DNA from: Candidatus Aminicenantota bacterium
GTDB lineage: Bacteria > Acidobacteriota > Aminicenantia > Aminicenantales > Saccharicenantaceae
Length of the DNA: 64,000 bases
Direction of reading: 5' to 3'
NCBI GenBank assembly: GCA_026393975.1
Contig: JAPKZD010000001.1
Span: forward strand, 57,519-121,518
Positions 35,771 to 43,026 of this stretch are shown here, one piece after another; the first letter of the stretch is position 1, and the number at the start of each line of letters is the position of its first letter. The position numbers were made by a program, and so were the translations under genes. The notes under the pieces are model-generated. The model had not been told where the DNA came from. It did no database searches and saw only the letters and a program-made list of their open reading frames with translations.

Positions 35771-36033
35771 GATTCTTCTCCACACGGCGGTTTTTCGCAA
35801 CGCGCGGCCCGTCCGCAGCATGTTTTGCCGCTTTGTTCCAAGGAACACGAGCCGGGGCTGTGTTCGACCGGTCTACGGTCCGATCCTTTGATAATAAAAC
35901 CCGCGCCGCCGCTGACCAACCGCCGGACCTCGCCGCGGCATTCTGGGCATTCCGCAAGCGGGCGGTCCGTCATGGACTGCCGCCGTTCGAACCGCAGGCC
36001 GCAGTTACGGCATTCATATTCATAAGTTGGCAT
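35767..36033 (-). CDS. FmdB-type zinc-ribbon protein with Cys-rich tail
   Basis: 88 residues. The N-terminal 'MPTYEYECRNCGLRFE' with 'ECPECRGEVRRLVSGGAGFI' is the FmdB family regulatory zinc ribbon (C8, C11, C29, C32). The tail after residue 60 adds six cysteines ('SCSLEQSGKTCCGRAARCE'), which exceeds the usual family pattern and may bind a metal. Function of FmdB-like ribbons is not settled; some are linked to formamidase or redox operons. Coupled to the radical SAM gene by a four-base overlap. Confidence 0.82.
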   Translation of the reverse strand: MPTYEYECRNCGLRFERRQSMTDRPLAECPECRGEVRRLVSGGAGFIIKGSDRRPVEHSPGSCSLEQSGKTCCGRAARCEKPPCGEES

Positions 36034-36039
36034 CGGTCT

Positions 36040-36669
36040 TCACGCCCCTTCTCCCGTCTTTTTCGTCAGCACGATCACATCGTGCTTGTGGCCGCTTCGG
36101 CGAACCGTAAGCTCGAACCCTCTCCCGGAAAGAACGGCCGCAGCCGACTCGGGCGTGGCCCCGCTTACGGCATGCTCCCTCCCCTCCTCACGGTGAACCC
36201 GGGCGACGAGCCTGAGCCCTTCAGCCGAGAAATCCGCCAAAATCACGATCCCGCAAGGCCTCAGGACCCTGGCCGTCTCGGCGAGCACCGGCACCGGGTC
36301 CTGCAGATGGTGCAGGACCCCCACAAGGGCGGCGCAGCCGAAATGTCCCCCGGGAAAGGGCAGGTCAGAGGCGTCCCCGTGGACGAAACGGATCCGGTCC
36401 GCCAAGCCTGCCTCGTCGGCCAAGAGAAAGGCCAGGGCTTGTTCGTCCGCATCGGGGTCCACGGAGACGACCTCCAATCCCCGGCGGGCCAAGGCCATTG
36501 CCGTGAGCCCCTTGCCGGTGCCGACGTCCAGAGCAGGGCTTGAAAGTCGGCCGCCCGTCCCGATCACGAAATCCGCCGCCGCGAAACGGTCGAAACCCAA
36601 ACTGGCATAATGTTCCGTTCGGGCACGAAAAACAGCCTTTCTGCGCGTCAGGTCTTCAGGCTCTTTCAT
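36040..36669 (-). CDS. Class I SAM-dependent methyltransferase (cluster copy 2)
   Basis: 209 residues from the ATG at 36669 (a second ATG at 36675 is closer to the ribosome site than usual). Overlaps the end of the upstream MinD-type ATPase by 14 bases. Motif I 'ALDVGTGKGLTAMALARRG', acidic 'VVSVDPDADEQ', 'FVHGDASDLPFPGGHF', 'LVGVLHHLQDPVPVLAE' are typical UbiE/MenG-like segments. Substrate unknown. One of three methyltransferases in the cluster, each of a different sequence. Confidence 0.83.
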   Translation of the reverse strand: MKEPEDLTRRKAVFRARTEHYASLGFDRFAAADFVIGTGGRLSSPALDVGTGKGLTAMALARRGLEVVSVDPDADEQALAFLLADEAGLADRIRFVHGDASDLPFPGGHFGCAALVGVLHHLQDPVPVLAETARVLRPCGIVILADFSAEGLRLVARVHREEGREHAVSGATPESAAAVLSGRGFELTVRRSGHKHDVIVLTKKTGEGA

Positions 36670-37549
36670 GGCCATGCCTTTCGTTCTCATCATCGGACGG
36701 AACCCGGGCCGCGGCCTCCGACCGCTCCCGGACGGCCTCCCGGAGCCGCTGAAAATGAGCCCTGTACTCCGGCAGGGCCTCAACGATAAGTTCGCCCCTC
36801 GAATAAGCCTCGGCGATCCTCCGGTCATCCGGAATTTCCAAAAGAATGGGGATGCCCTCATTTCCGCAGAACACATGCACCCGGTCGTCACCGATCCCGA
36901 CCCGGTTGACGACCACGCCGAACGGAATGCGGAGCTCCCGCACCATATCCACGGCGAGCCTGAGGTCATGCAGGCCGAAGGGCGTCGGCTCCGTGACGAG
37001 CACGACAAAGTCCGCTCCCCGGAGCGTCGCGATCACCGGGCATGACGTTCCCGGAGGCGCGTCCAGGATCGCGGGCACCCCTTTTCGCAGACGGGCCTTC
37101 ACCGCACGAATGAGGGGCGGCGACATGGCCACGCCGACGTCGAGCCGGCCCTGGATGAGCGTGATGTTCTCTGCCTGGGCCGTTTGGACAACTCCTATGC
37201 GCTTGTCAACTTCTTGAATAGCCTTCTTGGGGCATACCTTCGCGCAGCCCCCGCAGCCGTGACACATCTCGGGAAAGACGAGAGGTGTCGTCCCGAACGA
37301 AACGATGGCGTGGTATTCGCAGAAACGGCCGCACTCGCCGCAGCCGTCGCAAAGGGATTCATCCACTTGAGGAACCGGAATGGTGACGGTTTCCTCCCCG
37401 CGCGGGGTCCCCTTGAGAAAGAGGTGGTCATTCGGCTCTTCCACGTCGCAGTCCAGAAGCCGCACATCGGGGCCGAAGACCCGCGCCAGGTTCACGGACA
37501 CGGTTGTCTTGCCGGTTCCTCCCTTGCCCGAGGCGATGGCGAGAATCAT
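36656..37549 (-). CDS. MinD-type ATPase with two inserted 4Fe-4S motifs
   Basis: 297 residues. P-loop 'IASGKGGTGKTTVSVNLA' (5-22). The insert has 'CDGCGECGRFC' (67/70/73/77) and 'CHGCGGCAKVCP' (96/99/102/106), a two-cluster ferredoxin. 'ILDAPPGTSCPVIATLRGAD' is the Walker B/switch region and 'VNRVGIGDD' the base-contact motif. This is the architecture of the two ATPases of the ORP complex. It overlaps the methyltransferase genes on both sides by a few bases. The ATPase may position or load the metal-sulfur protein, with the Fe-S clusters giving redox control; that is inference. Confidence 0.9.
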   Translation of the reverse strand: MILAIASGKGGTGKTTVSVNLARVFGPDVRLLDCDVEEPNDHLFLKGTPRGEETVTIPVPQVDESLCDGCGECGRFCEYHAIVSFGTTPLVFPEMCHGCGGCAKVCPKKAIQEVDKRIGVVQTAQAENITLIQGRLDVGVAMSPPLIRAVKARLRKGVPAILDAPPGTSCPVIATLRGADFVVLVTEPTPFGLHDLRLAVDMVRELRIPFGVVVNRVGIGDDRVHVFCGNEGIPILLEIPDDRRIAEAYSRGELIVEALPEYRAHFQRLREAVRERSEAAARVPSDDENERHGHERA

Positions 37550-38085
37550 GAGACCGCCTCGCGGGTCTCATTTTTTTTGAACTGGAAAGTCCGCCGATTG
37601 CCACCGGCAAGGAGGAAGAGGCCGCCGCCGGTGATCATGGATAGCAGGGGCTCTTTTTTCAGGTGATGATCGCTGACTGAGAGGATGCCCCTTGGTTTGA
37701 GGATCCGATGCAACTCCACCAAGATCAGACCGGGCTCATGAAGGTCATGAAGAACATCGTAAAGCAGGGTTATGTCGACGCTTCCTCCCGGAAAATCGGC
37801 CACGCTGCCTCCAAGAATCGTCCGTATGTTGCCGAAGCCCTGCTGATTGGCAGCTCTCTGAACTGATTTCACAGCAAGGGGGTGGTTGTCTGCCGCATAG
37901 ACACGGCCTTCCGGGCCGACCAGTTTCGCCGCCGCCAGAGAAAACCCGCCCGGGCCGCAGCCAAAATCCAAAACCGTCATGCCGTTCCGGATGCCGGCCT
38001 CTCTAAGAATCCTCTCGGGCGGCCTGAAAAAATCCCGCAGTCGGAATTCCAGCGACATCACGCGGAAAGAAAAATCGCTCTGCAT
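37546..38085 (-). CDS. Class I SAM-dependent methyltransferase (cluster copy 3)
   Basis: 179 residues. Motif I 'TVLDFGCGPGGFSLAAAKLV', then 'VYAADNHPLAVKSVQRAANQ', 'LLYDVLHDLHEPGLILVELH' and 'LKPRGILSVSDHHLK'. Ends with a hydrophobic and basic tail. Resembles methyltransferases often found near arsenic, corrinoid or metal-cofactor genes, but the substrate is not readable. Overlaps the next ATPase gene by four bases. Confidence 0.83.
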   Translation of the reverse strand: MQSDFSFRVMSLEFRLRDFFRPPERILREAGIRNGMTVLDFGCGPGGFSLAAAKLVGPEGRVYAADNHPLAVKSVQRAANQQGFGNIRTILGGSVADFPGGSVDITLLYDVLHDLHEPGLILVELHRILKPRGILSVSDHHLKKEPLLSMITGGGLFLLAGGNRRTFQFKKNETREAVS

Positions 38086-38102
38086 AGGCTGTCCCTGTAT
38101 CG

Positions 38103-38357
38103 CTATTTCCGTCCCAGAGCTACGATACGCCGTCGTATGTCGTGGAGTTCGGCCTCGAGGCGTTGAACCCAGAGGCGTAGGGAAGCCAAGTCCATTCCTG
38201 TTCCATCGGGCCGGAGCCGCACGGGAAATCCTGACTGGCCGGTGAAGCCGCTCAGCGGTTCACCCGGTGAACCGGGAAGCTTCAATAAGCAATACCCGCC
38301 TCCCTGGCCGGTCATCGGGCCTAACCCTCTCGGTCCTGTTCCGTCATACATCGGCAT
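38103..38357 (-). CDS. DUF5320-like small protein
   Basis: 84 residues; ATG at 38357 with AGGAG nine bases upstream. 'MPMYDGTGPRGLGPMTGQGG' then GYC is the signature start of the small Gly/Met/Cys-rich proteins that accompany NifX/ORP genes; the C-terminal half is a short amphipathic coiled coil ('LASLRLWVQRLEAELHDIRR'). Function unknown. One of three such genes in the cluster, with those at 39.7 and 40.1 kb. Confidence 0.75.
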   Translation of the reverse strand: MPMYDGTGPRGLGPMTGQGGGYCLLKLPGSPGEPLSGFTGQSGFPVRLRPDGTGMDLASLRLWVQRLEAELHDIRRRIVALGRK

Positions 38358-38466
38358 GAGCACGATCTCCTGAATTCCGGAATCTGACGCTTGATCGCGC
38401 CAGGACATGCATACCAACCGGCAGTCCGACAACGGCCGGCGCTCGTCGGACTCCGCACGTTGCTGT

Positions 38467-38829
38467 TTACACCCAATGCCCATCGACGTCGGCGGCCTTG
38501 GCCTCGCTCAGTTTTCCGGAGCGATATAGTTCCAGGGCCGCGGCCACGGTGGGCGCGTCGGTGGTGTAGACTTTGATTCCGGCAGCCAAAAGCACGCGAA
38601 ACGCTTTCGGCCCGCAATGCCCAGTCACGAGACTCTGGACCCCCAGGCGGGCCACGGTCTCCGCCGACTGGATTCCGGCCCCCTGGGCCGCGTTCATGTT
38701 CTGCCGGTTATCGACCGCTTCGAAGGTCTCGCTGTCCAGATCGTAGACCAGAAACTTCGGGGCGCGGCCAAAACGCGTGTCCAACGGCGATTCCAGGGTC
38801 TCTCCCGACGTACTAAAGGCGATTTTCAT
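38467..38829 (-). CDS. NifX/ORP-like metal-cofactor protein (third of four)
   Basis: 120 residues, GGAG before the ATG. 'MKIAFSTSGETLESPLDTRF' then GRAPKFLVYD is the NifX/NifB C-terminal type start; 'SLVTGHCGPKAFRVLLAAGI' is the conserved core with a Cys in place of the usual second Gly-Met. 'KVYTTDAPTVAAALELYRSG' completes the fold. Distinct from the other three copies, which argues for specialised partners rather than recent duplication. Confidence 0.9.
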   Translation of the reverse strand: MKIAFSTSGETLESPLDTRFGRAPKFLVYDLDSETFEAVDNRQNMNAAQGAGIQSAETVARLGVQSLVTGHCGPKAFRVLLAAGIKVYTTDAPTVAAALELYRSGKLSEAKAADVDGHWV

Positions 38830-38893
38830 CGGTTATCTCCACTCCGTTCTCTTCTTTATCGTCCGCGATGTCCGGCCTCGGCCCCGATCTTTT

Positions 38894-39568
38894 TCATTTC
38901 GGGCATTTTTTCAGGCACAGGAACCAGTCCAAACAGTGGACGTCCTCGCCCGGCTGTTCCATCCTCTCCTTGGCCGCCCCGCAGGAACCCGGCGTGGGCA
39001 CGATGACGTCTTCGCCCGGCTGCCAGTTGGCGGGAGTCGCCACCTTGTTCTTGTCGGCCATCTGCATGGCGACAAGCAGCCGCTTGATCTCTTCCATGTT
39101 GCGGCCGTTGCTGAGTGGGTAATAGAGGATCGCCCGGACAACGGCGTCGGGATCGATGATAAAGACCGCCCGGACGGCCTGCGTCGTGCTGGCCGATGGC
39201 TGGAGCATGCCAAACGCCTTGGCCACCTCCATCGTCAGGTCACTGATCACCGGGAAGGTCACCTCGACGCCTTTCATACCCTTGAATTCGATCTTTTCCT
39301 TGATGGTCCTCAGCCAGGCGATGTGGCTGTAGGTGCTGTCGATGGACAGGCCGAGCAGCTTGCAGTTGAGCTTCTCAAACTGAGGCTGCATGGACGCGAA
39401 GGTCATGAACTCCGTCGTGCAGACCGGAGTGAAATCGGCGGGATGGGAGAAGAAAACCACCCACTTGCCCTTGAAGTCGTCGGGGAAGTTAATGGGCCCC
39501 TGCGTAGTTTCCGCCTTGAAAGACGGGGCTTTTTCGCCGATCAACGGGAGTCTTGCTGTCTGTTCCAT
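38894..39568 (-). CDS. Prx6-type peroxiredoxin
   Basis: 224 residues; AAAGGAG upstream of the ATG. Peroxidatic Cys in 'FFSHPADFTPVCTTEF' (about residue 50), with the conserved Thr and Arg context; the long C-terminal part places it with the Prx6/archaeal peroxiredoxins. Additional cysteines occur near the end ('TPGSCGAAKERM', 'HCLDWFLCLKKC'). It reduces peroxides with thiol reductants. Within an anaerobic metal-sulfur cluster it would protect oxygen-labile centres. The expression unit is the sigma54 operon. Confidence 0.93.
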   Translation of the reverse strand: MEQTARLPLIGEKAPSFKAETTQGPINFPDDFKGKWVVFFSHPADFTPVCTTEFMTFASMQPQFEKLNCKLLGLSIDSTYSHIAWLRTIKEKIEFKGMKGVEVTFPVISDLTMEVAKAFGMLQPSASTTQAVRAVFIIDPDAVVRAILYYPLSNGRNMEEIKRLLVAMQMADKNKVATPANWQPGEDVIVPTPGSCGAAKERMEQPGEDVHCLDWFLCLKKCPK

Positions 39569-39663
39569 GTTTTGTTTTCTCCTTTGCTCAAATAGGCCTC
39601 ACGGCTGCAGCGCCGATCGGCAGGCCAGCGCGGCGGCCGCGGGACTCGAACGGATCCGCCTGT

Positions 39664-39683
39664 GCCCCGCTCCGCAGCGGGGC
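39664..39683 (-). terminator. Perfect intercistronic hairpin
   Basis: GCCCCGCT (39664-39671), CCGC loop, AGCGGGGC (39676-39683): an eight-pair GC stem between the DUF5320-like gene and the peroxiredoxin gene. No T run follows on the minus strand (GGCGGATCC instead), so partial termination or mRNA processing/stability is more likely than full termination. Confidence 0.45.
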
Positions 39684-39696
39684 AGGCCTTTGGCGG

Positions 39697-40071
39697 TCAT
39701 TCCGCCGCGGTTCCGGTCTCGATCTCGGAAAGGCGCTTTTTGATGAGGTCCAGCTCCTCCTGCAAGGCCTCCGCCTGGCTCTGGAGCGACTGCTTCTCCG
39801 TCTCCGGGTCAGGCTTCGGATACGACGCGGCATACCCGCCGAAGCGCGCCCAGCCGGGCACGCCCGTGGCATAAAAAACGTGCCGCCACCCGTGGCCGCC
39901 GCCGCCGAATCCTCTCCCCCAGGCGCCGCGGCCTCGCCCGAAACCCATCCCAAAGCCCCGCCCCGGAACGGGATTCGCGTATCCCGGCATCCCAAACCCC
40001 GCGCAGAAACCGGCTGCGCGTCCGCTCATGGCGCCCATTCCCATGGGCCCGGTCCTGTCTCCTGCTGGCAT
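39697..40071 (-). CDS. DUF5320-like Gly/Met/Phe-rich small protein
   Basis: 124 residues from the ATG at 40071 (an ATG at 40077 is too close to the ribosome site). Starts 'MPAGDRTGPMGMGAMSGRAA' then GFCAGFG, followed by a region of Gly, Arg, Phe and Trp, and a C-terminal coiled coil of about 45 residues ('QSLQSQAEALQEELDLIKKR'). Such proteins are routinely found beside NifX/ORP genes in anaerobes. No function known; the coiled coil suggests oligomerisation. Confidence 0.8.
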   Translation of the reverse strand: MPAGDRTGPMGMGAMSGRAAGFCAGFGMPGYANPVPGRGFGMGFGRGRGAWGRGFGGGGHGWRHVFYATGVPGWARFGGYAASYPKPDPETEKQSLQSQAEALQEELDLIKKRLSEIETGTAAE

Positions 40072-40097
40072 AGTCATTTTCCTTTCTTGAAAACCTT

Positions 40098-40283
40098 TTA
40101 TCCTTGATTTTTTCTTCCTCGGCCGAGACAGCCTTTGCGGCCTTGACCTTGTCCCTGGCCCTGCTTCCGGCCTTGTCCGGGTTGACCCCCTGGCCGCCGC
40201 GAGCCTTTTTCTCCACAGGGCCCCTTACCTCGCCCTGTTCCCGGTCCTTGACCCTGCGGTCCTGTCGCGTTTCCTCTTGGCAT
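40098..40283 (-). CDS. Gly/Gln/Arg-rich 61-residue protein
   Basis: Starts 'MPRGNATGPQGQGPGTGRGK', the same opening as other ORP-locus small proteins, with single Cys residues near 23 and 51 and many GQG repeats. Probably disordered. Between the zinc-ribbon and DUF5320-like genes on the same strand. Composition is unlike any other gene here; coding status supported by the family-like start and by position. Confidence 0.65.
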   Translation of the reverse strand: MPRGNATGPQGQGPGTGRGKGPCGEKGSRRPGGQPGQGRKQGQGQGQGRKGCLGRGRKNQG

Positions 40284-40314
40284 GATCGTGCTCTCCCTTT
40301 TTTGGATTCTTCTT

Positions 40315-40472
40315 CTATTCCCTTGTCATCGCGGTGCCGCACTTCGGGCACTGCTTCTGTACGCAGGGCACCCCGACCTCATGCGGTTCACGATGCCCGC
40401 ATTTCGGGCACAGGCAGGCGTGCCCTGTCCGCCCCGGCCGCGTCCCATTCCGCCGCGTCCACGTTCATTCAT
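40315..40472 (-). CDS. Small Cys-rich zinc-ribbon protein, one-base frameshift
   Basis: ATG at 40472 follows AGGAGG. The first frame gives 'MNERGRGGMGRGRGGQG'; from about 40420 the neighbouring frame reads 'HACLCPKCGHREPHEVGVPC' then VQKQCPKCGTAMTRE and TAG (40315-40317), an intact double CxxC zinc ribbon known as a companion of NifX/ORP genes. Restoring one G in the GGG run near 40420 joins both into a 52-residue protein. As given the gene is broken; a sequencing or assembly indel is at least as likely as real loss. Confidence 0.6.
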
Positions 40473-40865
40473 GATGGATCCCTCCTGGTTCATGCCGCAG
40501 ATTTCTCCTCGACGGCCGCGACCGCGCCCCCAGCAGCCTGGCATGGCGAAGTCGCCGCCTTCGAGACAGCCGCCGAGCCAGGCCTGGATAACCTCGCTCA
40601 GGTCGCCGGCCACGAACGGGATGACCAGGATCCCGTAAGAGGCGACAATCGCGCGCAGAGACGTGGAGATCGCGCCGCAGACCAGCGTGCCCACGCCGAG
40701 CTCGGCCAGGCGAAGCGCCTTCCGGACCGGCATGTCATCCGCCAGGACTTCCTCCCTTTCGGCGACGATCCGTCCCGATTTGGTCTCGGCGACATGGATC
40801 CGCCGAGCGGTGTCAAAGACCGGCGCGATCCGATGGTCCCAGTGCGCGAATGCCGCTTTCATCAT
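40326..40865 (-). CDS. NifX/ORP-like metal-cofactor protein (fourth), first gene of the sigma54 operon
   Basis: ATG at 40865 (another at 40862). 'MMKAAFAHWDHRIAPVFDTA' and 'LAELGVGTLVCGAISTSLRA' define the NifX-like core, about 110 residues; then 'DFAMPGCWGRGRGRRGEICG', a Cys/Gly/Arg tail of the ORP type. There is no stop before the overlapping zinc-ribbon gene: the frame runs through its start and on to 40326. The true end is probably near 40490, where TGA lies one frame away just before the next ribosome site; the run-on may reflect another indel or a real fusion. A sigma54 promoter lies about 35 bases upstream. Confidence 0.8.
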   Translation of the reverse strand: MMKAAFAHWDHRIAPVFDTARRIHVAETKSGRIVAEREEVLADDMPVRKALRLAELGVGTLVCGAISTSLRAIVASYGILVIPFVAGDLSEVIQAWLGGCLEGGDFAMPGCWGRGRGRRGEICGMNQEGSIMNERGRGGMGRGRGGQGTPACARNAGIVNRMRSGCPAYRSSARSAAPR

Positions 40866-40900
40866 CCGGGATCCTGTTTCTCGTTCACGCACGGAATAAG

Positions 40901-40918
40901 AGCAGTTGTTGTGCCAAC
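40901..40918 (-). promoter_or_regulatory. Sigma54 (RpoN) promoter of the ORP-like operon
   Basis: Minus strand reads TTGGCACAACAACTGCTC: the -24 GG and -12 GC are separated by exactly 10 bases, the invariant sigma54 spacing. The start point would be near 40890, about 25 bases before the NifX-like ATG. The gene for a sigma54 activator with the GAFTGA motif lies directly upstream, and its putative binding palindrome is 90-130 bases upstream of the promoter. Confidence 0.85.
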
Positions 40919-41002
40919 ATCAAAGAATAATGCGTAATAATTCCAACATGTGGCAATTAAATGAATTAGATCGGTCTGCGACGATCCGGGGGTCGGCTAT
41001 TG

Positions 41003-41053
41003 AGTAGCGATGACGCTACTATATCCAAGCGCAACAGGCGCGCTGTCGCTACT
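41003..41053. promoter_or_regulatory. Upstream activator sites for the sigma54 regulator
   Basis: Site 1 at 41003-41020 is a perfect palindrome AGTAGCG-ATGA-CGCTACT. A second copy of the half-site (TCGCTACT, 41046-41053) lies 26 bases further, next to the regulator's stop codon, with a partly matching opposite arm (AGCGCAACAG, 41028-41037). Their position, about 115 to 160 bases upstream of the sigma54 start point, and the AT-rich DNA between (40920-40975) fit enhancer-type activation. That the adjacent regulator binds here is inference. Confidence 0.7.
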
Positions 41054-42473
41054 ATCTGCGTCGGCGCTGCGAACGGCCGTCCTTCTCGGGCAGGGCGATC
41101 CCCAGTTTCTTCATTCTGCGGAAAAGCGTGGTCTTGTGGACGCCGAGCTCCTTCGCCGCCGCCAGGCGATTGAAGGCGTTGCGCTCGAGCGCGGCGCGGA
41201 TGGCCTGGGCGTCGAGGATATCGTGGGCAGACCGCGAATGGAAATCCAAGCCCCTCTTCGCGCCGTGGGCCGTCAACTCCCCGGGCAGGTGCTCGATGCC
41301 GATGCGCCCTTCGTTGCAGAGAATGAAGGCACGCTCGATGACATTCTCCAGCTCGCGGATGTTTCCCGGCCAATCGTGAGCCATGAGGAGCGACAGGGCC
41401 TCCGCGGTGATCCCCGGCACAGTTTTCTGCTGCAATCGGTTGAACCGAGTTACGAATTGCTCCACGAGAAGGGGAATGTCTTCTTTCCTTCGGCGCAGCG
41501 GGGGCAGTTCAATGCGGACCACGTTCACGCGGTAGTAGAGGTCCTCGCGGAAAACGCCCCGGCGCACTTGCCCGGCCAAGTCTTTGTTGCTGGCAACCAT
41601 AATCCTCGCATCCGTGCTCTCCGAACGGGTCCCCCCCAGCGGCTCGTAGGTCCGTTCCTGGAGAACCCGCAACAGGCGTACCTGCAAGGCCAGGCTAACC
41701 TCGCCGATCTCGTCGAGAAAGATTGTTCCTCCCCTAGCTAGGGCAAAACGGCCGGGCTTGTCCTTGTTCGCGCCGGTGAACGCTCCGATCTTGTAACCGA
41801 ACAACTCCGACTCCAGAAGCGTCTCGGGCAAAGCCCCGCAATTGACGGCGATGAACGGGCCCTTGGGGCGGGGACCGAGAGCATGGATCGTCCGGGCCAC
41901 CAATTCCTTGCCGGTCCCCGTTTCTCCGATGATGAGGACCGTACTGGGGCTGGCGGCGATGGCGGGCAGGATCTCGAACACCCGTTGCATCAGGGGACTT
42001 CGGCTCGTCAGATCGCCGACCTGGTATTTCCCCTCCAGCTCCCGGCGCAGCTCTTCAACCTCGGAGAGGTCGCGAAAGGTCTCGGCGCCGCCGGTCACGC
42101 GTCCCGCGGCGTCCCGCAGCACGGCGGTGGAGACGCTGATAGGAAGCCGGTTCCCGTCCGAGTCGATGATGTATCCGGCTTTGCCGATAATCGGCTTCCC
42201 GGTTTTCAATGTCCTGCGGAGCGCGCATTCGGCCTCGCACATGCTGGAACGAAAGACCTCCGAGCACCGTTTCCCCAGGGCCTCGCCATGCGGAACCCCC
42301 GTGATCTCTTCGGCCGCCCGGTTGAACGACGTGATGTGCCATTCCGGATCCACCGTAAAAACGCCGTCCGAGATGCTTTCGAGGATAGCCTCCGTCGGGG
42401 CACCTTGGTCGGAAGCCTTTTTTGGAGGACGAAATGTCCGTTGTTTTCGCGGTGATTTCAATATCTTTCCCAT
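41052..42473 (-). CDS. Sigma54-dependent activator with PAS sensor domain
   Basis: 473 residues. PAS domain about 25-145 with three cysteines in its helical part (C70, C79, C83: 'GKRCSEVFRSSMCEAECALR'), suggesting redox or Fe-S sensing. AAA+ domain with Walker A 'GETGTGKE' (183-190), the sigma54-contact loop GAFTGA (230-235), Walker B 'IFLDEIGEV', and a Fis-type HTH at the C-terminus ('AAAKELGVHKTTLFRRMKKL'). In Desulfovibrio the ORP operons are switched on by sigma54 and such a regulator encoded in the locus. It is the first gene of the cluster and lies directly upstream of the sigma54 promoter. The start region has no clear ribosome site. Confidence 0.93.
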   Translation of the reverse strand: MGKILKSPRKQRTFRPPKKASDQGAPTEAILESISDGVFTVDPEWHITSFNRAAEEITGVPHGEALGKRCSEVFRSSMCEAECALRRTLKTGKPIIGKAGYIIDSDGNRLPISVSTAVLRDAAGRVTGGAETFRDLSEVEELRRELEGKYQVGDLTSRSPLMQRVFEILPAIAASPSTVLIIGETGTGKELVARTIHALGPRPKGPFIAVNCGALPETLLESELFGYKIGAFTGANKDKPGRFALARGGTIFLDEIGEVSLALQVRLLRVLQERTYEPLGGTRSESTDARIMVASNKDLAGQVRRGVFREDLYYRVNVVRIELPPLRRRKEDIPLLVEQFVTRFNRLQQKTVPGITAEALSLLMAHDWPGNIRELENVIERAFILCNEGRIGIEHLPGELTAHGAKRGLDFHSRSAHDILDAQAIRAALERNAFNRLAAAKELGVHKTTLFRRMKKLGIALPEKDGRSQRRRR

Positions 42474-42873
42474 TTTACGCGGCGATCATGCACTGGACAC
42501 GCTCATCGGAATATGGCTAATGCAATCATGATCTGATTTCGCAATCCTTATCATAACCTTTCTCTATCCGCCTGACAATCCCTAAGCCTTCATAATTCAA
42601 CGAGTTACCAATGAGCGGGCCGTTCTGACGTACCGGTCGCTCGGGGTCGAGGCCTTTCACCGCCCCGTGAACGACATCCACGGGGGTCACAAGAAAATCG
42701 GCGAGACCGGTGCCCCCCCGGACCGGCCGGCGGTCGAGGGTTCGCATCTGGCTCAATGCGTCCGGATTCTGGACGCATCCAATCTCCCGGCATCGGGCCC
42801 GACGACCGGGCCGTGGCTTTCTCTCTCGCTCTGAAAAGCTAGAGTGCGTCCTATGAGATAATCGTGCACAGAG
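42474..42873. other. Gene-poor stretch upstream of the sigma54 regulator
   Basis: A minus-strand frame (42981-42526) is open and its last 70 residues ('ADFLVTPVDVVHGAVKGLD', 'NSLNYEGLGIVRRIEKGYD') look protein-like, but there is no ribosome site and the first half is low-complexity. It may be a degraded gene. I see no promoter of clear quality for the regulator; no RNA gene. Confidence 0.3.
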
Positions 42874-43026
42874 ATGGCGCCCCTGGGGTTTGTGCTGGCC
42901 TGTTTCCTCATTTCCATGGTCGCCGGGACACTCGGCTCTCTGCTCGGTCTGGGCCACGGGAACGGGCCAATCCGAAGACACGGCAGGCCATCGCTACAGG
43001 TTTTTTCGTACTTAATGAAATATTAA
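42874..43026 (+). pseudogene. N-terminal fragment of a TauE/SafE-type membrane transporter
   Basis: Frame from ATG 42874 reads 'MAPLGFVLACFLISMVAGTL' then GSLLGLGHGNG, very like the first helix and glycine motif of sulfite exporter TauE/SafE proteins ('AGTLGSLLGLGGG'). Homology ends after about 31 residues, followed by unrelated residues to a stop at 43026. A recombination boundary next to the lower-GC feoB segment is likely. Confidence 0.5.

Noticed and set aside
42526..42981. Minus-strand 151-residue open frame upstream of the sigma54 regulator
   Set aside because: No ribosome site, first half low in complexity and overlapping a TauE-type fragment on the other strand; kept only as a possible degraded gene.
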